This document shows, piece by piece, positions 13,213 to 17,295 of a stretch of DNA of 17,295 nt. The position numbers and the translations under genes are program-made. The notes under the pieces are model-generated. The model was given only the letters and a program-made list of their open reading frames with translations. It had not been told where the DNA came from and searched no databases. The stretch spans positions 1 through 17,295 of the forward strand of contig MAXP01000107.1 of NCBI GenBank assembly GCA_001751085.1, given 5' to 3'. Positions within the stretch are counted from its first letter, which is position 1. Every line of letters starts with the position of its first letter. The stretch comes from Desulfobacterales bacterium C00003060 (GTDB taxonomy: Bacteria; Desulfobacterota; Desulfobacteria; Desulfobacterales; C00003060).

Positions 13213-14364
13213 CTAAGTAAACTTGAAATTGGTGGTTTGACGCCATGTGTAGTAGGCCGGGTCACGGAAATCATCGATCAGATGATGGGTAAACTCAAGT
13301 TCGCACTTCTCAAAGAACTTTTCCCAGCCGATCCTTTCAGCCCACTGGCCTAAGCGCTCGTACTTATTCGCGTCCGCCGAATATACGTCAACCATCTTCT
13401 TGATTACCGTGGTCATGGTCGGCCAACGGGGCACCTCATTGGGAATAAACGCGACCACGACCTTTGAGAACTTGGGTGCGTCTATCCTGTTTGATATCTT
13501 ACCGCCTGCCATGAGCACGATACCATCACCTTCTGTATCAGCCAGAGGCATGGACGGGCACATGGTATAGCAGTTGCCGCAGAACATGCACCGCTCTTCC
13601 TTGACAGCCACAGAGTTCACCTTGGTGCCGTCCGGCAGTTCCACTTTGGCCGGCCTGATGGCTGCCGTGGGACAAGCTGCAATAGCAAGAGGAATCTCGC
13701 ACATCTTGTCAATATATTCAGTGTCAATCATGGGCGGTTTGCGGTGATAGCCAAGGATGGCGATATCCGAGCAATGGACCGCGCCACACATGTTCAGGCA
13801 GCACGCCATGGAGATCCTGAGCTTGGCCGGAAGTTTCATGTTTTCCCATTGGTCAAACATCACGTCCATCGTGGCCTTGACCGTGCCCGAGGCGTCCGTG
13901 GCCGGTGTGTGGCAATGAATCCAGCCCTGGGTATGCACGATATTGGTAACCGAAGCGCCGGTGCCCCCGATGGGGAACTTGTAACAGCCACCTGGTTGCT
14001 TCCGGGCAAGAAGGTCGTCCTTCATCGACATGGCCTTCTCTTTGGTGTCCGTCATGAACTCCACGTTGTTCCGGGTAGTCCACCGGACATAGCCATCGCA
14101 GTACTTATCGGCAATCTCCATGATCTCACGGATGTGAGATACGCTCATCAGACGGCAGCCGCCACATCGGATCGTGTACAGTTCGTCCCCGCCTTCGGCA
14201 ACATGGACTATGATGCCGGGCTCGAGAATCTCGTGATACAGCCATTTACCTTTGTTTTTCTTGATGACCGGTGGATAGAACTCTGCATAATGTCTCGGCC
14301 CAATATCCGTGATTCTGTTCTCCATTGGTTTGTCGGGATTATATCCTGAAGAAATAAACGCCAT
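13213..14364 (-). CDS. dsrB: Dissimilatory sulfite reductase beta subunit DsrB
   Basis: A 383-aa subunit of the cytoplasmic siroheme enzyme that reduces sulfite. Visible are the N-terminal half with [12 protein letters not shown] (66-77), [11 protein letters not shown] (93-103), the siroheme/4Fe-4S ligands Cys151 and Cys188-Cys189-x3-Cys193 in [16 protein letters not shown], and the ferredoxin domain with [12 protein letters not shown] (259-270) plus ACPTAAI (230-236). Length is standard and all cluster cysteines are present. The ATG at 14364 has GGGGGTGAG upstream. It follows dsrA with a 13-bp gap and is co-transcribed with it. DsrB carries the catalytically active siroheme of the DsrAB heterotetramer. 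Confidence 0.99.
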   Translation of the reverse strand: MAFISSGYNPDKPMENRITDIGPRHYAEFYPPVIKKNKGKWLYHEILEPGIIVHVAEGGDELYTIRCGGCRLMSVSHIREIMEIADKYCDGYVRWTTRNNVEFMTDTKEKAMSMKDDLLARKQPGGCYKFPIGGTGASVTNIVHTQGWIHCHTPATDASGTVKATMDVMFDQWENMKLPAKLRISMACCLNMCGAVHCSDIAILGYHRKPPMIDTEYIDKMCEIPLAIAACPTAAIRPAKVELPDGTKVNSVAVKEERCMFCGNCYTMCPSMPLADTEGDGIVLMAGGKISNRIDAPKFSKVVVAFIPNEVPRWPTMTTVIKKMVDVYSADANKYERLGQWAERIGWEKFFEKCELEFTHHLIDDFRDPAYYTWRQTTNFKFT

Positions 14365-14377
14365 AATAGCTCACCCC

Positions 14378-15700
14378 CTATCTCTGATGATATTTTCTGA
14401 ATTCGTTGATGTCGCGCTTCCATCCGCCTGGCACCTCGTCTTCTTTCCAGAAGACGTACGGATTGGATCGAGGCTCCTGAATCATCTGCGGAATAGCCTT
14501 GAAACCTGTCACCTCAAGCAGCTTCTGCATGCCCTGCCGCTTGATCAGCTCGCCAAGGCGCTCGCGGTTCTTGCCTTCTTCCATCCACCAATCCCAGATT
14601 GGCTCGATGACTGTTTCCTTGATCTCGTCATAGGGCTCCTCGACCTTGATAAAAGGTACAATCAGTGTACCCATCTGGGCGCCATCCAGGATCGGGGCCT
14701 TGGCGCCGGCCAGGACAGAACAACCCTTATCAAGGCCTACTCGAAGCGCCCTGGGCATGACATTGATGCAGTGCATGCACCTGGTGCACTCGGGGGTGTT
14801 GATCTCAAGCTTGCTGCCGTCCCATCGCATACACCCGGTGGGGCAAAGACCGACTACCTCTTTCTGGATGTCGAATGCACCCCAGTCACGACTTGCATGG
14901 GCACCGCCATTCGGCGGTATCTCCCCGCCAACATAAGCCTTGACCGCCTCCTGGTCGATACGGATATCATCTCGCCATGTACCGATAAAAGACAGGTCAG
15001 ACCGGGCAATCGCGGCCACGCAGCAGTTAGGGCACCCGTCAAACTTGAACTTGAATTTATACGGGAACGCAGGTCGATGCAACTCGTCCTGATATTCCAT
15101 GGTCATCTGGTAACAGAACTCCTGGGTGTCAAAACACGCGAACTCGCACATGGACTCACCCATGCAATCAGACGGTGTACGCAGATTCGACCCTGAACCA
15201 CCAAGGTCCTGGTTAATATTGTGGGTCAATTCATAGAAGACCTCTTCCAACTGGGGTGTGCTTGTCCCTAAGAAGATGATGTCACCTGTGGCGCCGTGCA
15301 TGTTGGTGAGGCCGCTGCCGCGTCTTTCCCACAGGTCCATGAGTTGCTCTAAGTACTCACTGGTGTAAAAGTGCCCCATGGGTTGGTTAACACGCATAGT
15401 GTGAAAGTGCGCCACAGCCGGAAACATCTCAGGCTGGTCACAGTAGCGGCCGATGACGCCACCGCCGTATCCGAACACACCGACAATGCCGCCGTGCTTC
15501 CAGTGGGTCCTGCCGTGCTCATACGATAATTCCAGCACACCCAAAAGGTCATCACAGCACTCCACCTCAAACTGGAAATCAATCCCTTTTGGGTTCGCCA
15601 TTCTGGACTCATGTTCACGCTTGATGTCCGAAACAAAACTCGTCCATGGACCGGTTTCCAGTTGATCAATCAGAGGAGTCTTGTGTTTAAATTCCGCCAT
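14378..15700 (-). CDS. dsrA: Dissimilatory sulfite reductase alpha subunit DsrA
   Basis: A 440-aa alpha subunit of sulfite reductase. The siroheme-4Fe-4S ligands are intact: Cys179-x5-Cys185 in SDCMGESMCEF and Cys223-x3-Cys227 in DGCPNCCVAA. The inserted ferredoxin domain has LCPTGC (285-290) and CTRCMHC (305-311). Length is typical of DsrA. The open frame runs back 14 codons further, but the ATG at 15700 is preceded by GGAGGGAGG at a good distance, so I use it. It is the first gene of the dsr operon, about 210 nt downstream of a strong promoter. Confidence 0.99.
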   Translation of the reverse strand: MAEFKHKTPLIDQLETGPWTSFVSDIKREHESRMANPKGIDFQFEVECCDDLLGVLELSYEHGRTHWKHGGIVGVFGYGGGVIGRYCDQPEMFPAVAHFHTMRVNQPMGHFYTSEYLEQLMDLWERRGSGLTNMHGATGDIIFLGTSTPQLEEVFYELTHNINQDLGGSGSNLRTPSDCMGESMCEFACFDTQEFCYQMTMEYQDELHRPAFPYKFKFKFDGCPNCCVAAIARSDLSFIGTWRDDIRIDQEAVKAYVGGEIPPNGGAHASRDWGAFDIQKEVVGLCPTGCMRWDGSKLEINTPECTRCMHCINVMPRALRVGLDKGCSVLAGAKAPILDGAQMGTLIVPFIKVEEPYDEIKETVIEPIWDWWMEEGKNRERLGELIKRQGMQKLLEVTGFKAIPQMIQEPRSNPYVFWKEDEVPGGWKRDINEFRKYHQR

Positions 15701-15897
15701 TATTCTACCTCCCTCCATTCTATCTCGTTCGTTCTTTTCCAATCTGTCAACTTGACTGATACACCTGTGTGTACCCTATTGCCGAAAAGGAATTTCTCCC
15801 CCTCACCTCCTCTCAATGTCTGCTGATCTCCTTACTGAGTAAAGGTTATTAGCGCAGAAAATATGTCTTTTTGAAAAAAAACCATTAAAAAAGATAC

Positions 15898-15909
15898 AAA
15901 AGCGCTTTT
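15898..15909. promoter_or_regulatory. Palindrome at the dsr transcription start
   Basis: AAAAGCGCTTTT is a perfect 12-bp palindrome. It lies 11-22 nt beyond the -10 box of the dsr promoter on the minus strand, about +4 to +15, a place where repressors commonly bind. The regulator is not identified. Confidence 0.4.
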
Positions 15910-15919
15910 CCAGTAGTCG

Positions 15920-15948
15920 TATATAGCCTTATTCATGCGTTTTGTCAA
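15920..15948 (-). promoter_or_regulatory. Promoter of the dsr operon
   Basis: On the minus strand: perfect TTGACA (15948-15943), exactly 17-nt spacer, TATATA (15925-15920). Transcription would start near 15913, giving an untranslated leader of about 210 nt before dsrA. No riboswitch-like structure is evident in that leader by eye. Confidence 0.7.
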
Positions 15949-15950
15949 CA

Positions 15951-15976
15951 AAAAAAACCCTGAAGGCTATTGGGTT
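15951..15976 (-). terminator. Weak intrinsic terminator after the 392-aa gene
   Basis: On the minus strand AACCC (15976-15972) and GGGTT (15960-15956) make a short stem followed by a run of T (to 15951). The stem has only 5 bp with an 11-nt loop, so termination may be partial. It abuts the dsr -35 box. Confidence 0.4.
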
Positions 15977-16002
15977 CTTTGCCATGTGTTTCCGGTGAAC
16001 AA

Positions 16003-17181
16003 TCACGAATCTCTCAAGTTTTGCAGGGCAAAATGCAATTTCGAGATATGCCCCTTGAGATGGTCCATGATCACAGGCATGTCCGGGGCAGCCTGGTCAC
16101 AGGCATCGATAATTGCATGTAATCTATTGGACAGGTCTTCTTTGGCGAGAGAGGCCAGATATTGCAGAAATCCATTGACAAATCCTGTGTCAATAGCGCC
16201 CTTGTAGTCGTTCGTCCTAAGACCTTCCACAAACCCCTCCAGAGTCGCATCCACACAATCATCATCCGCCCATACGACATCGCCCACACCGTCCAGGCGG
16301 TCCAGCCGCATCCTTATGGACAGATTCAACAAAAAAAAGAGCAAAGCCTCTTGAACCGGAACCCCCTCGGAGCGTTCCAGCATAGGAGCATATTGTCTTG
16401 CAGTGACAAGTTTAACATCTATGGATTTCTCCCGTGGTTTTACGACAAAGTCGCCGGCAGCATGATGCCAGGGGAAGATCTGTTCAAAGGTCTCAATGTC
16501 ATAATACAGGGTCAGGATACTGGCGGCTTGATGGTATATCTGCCACACCTGTGACCGGGAAAGCCTGCAAGGGTTTCCCGGGGTATCCCAAAGGACCAGC
16601 TTTGGGGAATTGTCTTTATGGTCAAGTGAAGGGTGGAATTCGTGATATCCTTCAAACCAATCTGCCAGAAACATGACCATGGATGGATGGAAGGCTTCAC
16701 CCTGAAAGTAAGTCCGTGGCAAAAAAGGGAAATCATATTTGCTGTTCAGGCACTCCAAGACCTCAAACTCGCGACACAGCCTGGCCTTTCCCCTTGTCGT
16801 AGCAGCCACGTTCATAACAAAGGCGGCACGGAGCTCATTGACCACCACCTCGATCCTGGCCGGGTGGTAGTCGCTGCCATGTTTTTCGGTATAGACCAGG
16901 ATCTCTTCGATGTCGGATAGAGAGATATCCTTTGCCAGGTGCTTGGCTGTGGCAACAATTAGCGGGCGATAGCGATCACTTGAGATGACATCTGTGATCC
17001 CTTTAAAATACTGGCCATAGCTTAAGGGACCATGAGGTGGGTCGGCCCCGCGACGCGTCAGGCGCATGGGGGTCTGTGAAGTAAAGTCATTGAGTGGGAC
17101 ATAGCCGTGAGGGGATGAAAAAAGGTAGTGGATTTTGGGTTGGTGGGCTTTAGTCAAAGGTCGTTTGAATTGGCAGATCAA
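16003..17181 (-). CDS. Hypothetical protein, 392 aa, upstream of dsrA
   Basis: I do not recognise the family. The protein is soluble, without signal peptide or membrane helices. Its layout faintly recalls kinase-like (aminoglycoside phosphotransferase type) folds: a strand-rich N-terminal part with a conserved-looking VVVNELRAAF, then MFLADWFEGYHEFH in the place of a hinge, and FPWHHAAGDFVVKP in the place of a catalytic loop. This is a weak impression, not an assignment. The open frame extends to a GTG at 17244, but those 21 extra codons lie inside a hairpin repeat. A TTG at 17181 has GAGGAG 9 nt upstream and is my preferred start. The gene ends about 55 bp before the dsr promoter on the same strand. 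If the window is circular, it follows the TPR gene. Confidence 0.75.
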   Translation of the reverse strand: MICQFKRPLTKAHQPKIHYLFSSPHGYVPLNDFTSQTPMRLTRRGADPPHGPLSYGQYFKGITDVISSDRYRPLIVATAKHLAKDISLSDIEEILVYTEKHGSDYHPARIEVVVNELRAAFVMNVAATTRGKARLCREFEVLECLNSKYDFPFLPRTYFQGEAFHPSMVMFLADWFEGYHEFHPSLDHKDNSPKLVLWDTPGNPCRLSRSQVWQIYHQAASILTLYYDIETFEQIFPWHHAAGDFVVKPREKSIDVKLVTARQYAPMLERSEGVPVQEALLFFLLNLSIRMRLDRLDGVGDVVWADDDCVDATLEGFVEGLRTNDYKGAIDTGFVNGFLQYLASLAKEDLSNRLHAIIDACDQAAPDMPVIMDHLKGHISKLHFALQNLRDS

Positions 17182-17205
17182 AGAGGTGAACTCCTCGGCT
17201 TCGCC

Positions 17206-17269
17206 CCACCTTGGAGTAGGAGTATTGGAGTTGATACGCACCACTCCAATACTCCATCACTCTACGTGG
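17206..17269. repeat. TGGAGT-type inverted repeat at the contig end
   Basis: A perfect 13-bp inverted repeat (GGAGTATTGGAGT at 17219-17231 with its complement at 17243-17255, 11-nt loop) sits inside a longer imperfect palindrome whose outer ends are CCAC and GTGG. The arms themselves are built of TTGGAGT/TGGAGT units. Its right arm is shared with the terminal direct repeat. Confidence 0.75.
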
Positions 17270-17295
17270 ATGGCACAGGTCAACTGACAGTGAAA
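17241..17295. repeat. Right copy of 55-bp terminal direct repeat
   Basis: Identical to positions 1-55. Joining the two copies gives a circle of 17,240 bp. Confidence 0.97.

Noticed and set aside
13056..13274. 72-codon frame crossing the dsrB-dsrD gap
   Set aside because: It translates the intergenic hairpin repeat (LPLNPLPRVGERAG type) and overlaps both dsr genes in the wrong frame.
1..17295. CRISPR array, prophage or insertion sequence
   Set aside because: I saw no regularly spaced repeats, no transposase, integrase or phage genes, and no cas genes on either strand.

Overview
The window looks like a piece of a sulfate-reducing bacterium of the Desulfobacterota (former Deltaproteobacteria). 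The main evidence is a complete dissimilatory sulfite reductase operon in reductive-type order (dsrA-dsrB-dsrD-dsrN), a four-heme periplasmic cytochrome of the c3 family, and several palindromic intergenic repeats. The genus cannot be told from the sequence alone.

Layout, left to right. 98-1132 (minus): an unrecognised 111-aa protein followed by a five-TPR protein. 1133-1517: a divergent intergenic region with a promoter for each side and a palindromic repeat. 1518-2828 (plus): an orphan YcaO-domain protein. 2836-3651 (minus): a PrmA-like methyltransferase converging on it. 3652-4355: a mostly non-coding stretch with a REP-like repeat, small hairpins, a promoter-like site and a small zinc-ribbon gene that appears frameshifted. 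4356-4925 (plus): a lipoprotein. 4968-9112 (minus): pyrD preceded by a very large gene in which an N-terminal DNA methyltransferase and a middle domain are fused in one open frame to a dihydroorotate dehydrogenase electron-transfer subunit (PyrK). 9308-9395 (minus): tRNA-Leu(CAA). 9566-10706 (plus): tatA/B-tatC. 10816-11265 (plus): cytochrome c3. 11311-15700 (minus): dsrN, dsrD, dsrB, dsrA, read from right to left. 16003-17181 (minus): an unrecognised 392-aa protein upstream of the dsr promoter.

How the genes fit together. DsrAB reduces sulfite, DsrD activates DsrAB, and DsrN is the presumed siroheme amidase, so the dsr operon is a cofactor-plus-enzyme unit. The cytochrome is a periplasmic electron carrier of the same energy metabolism, and TatAC exports folded, cofactor-loaded proteins. 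PyrD and the PyrK domain make the type 1B dihydroorotate dehydrogenase of pyrimidine synthesis. The YcaO and PrmA-like proteins are probably peptide- or protein-modifying enzymes, but their substrates cannot be read here.

The first and last 55 bases of the window are identical. The sequence therefore closes on itself as a 17,240-bp circle, either a real circle or, more likely, an assembly-graph loop at a repeat. No replication, partition or mobilisation gene is present, and the content is chromosomal in character. The most unusual features are the methyltransferase-PyrK fusion, a palindromic repeat inserted in frame into dsrN, a perfect hairpin repeat between dsrB and dsrD, an operator-like palindrome at the dsr transcription start, and the terminal repeat.
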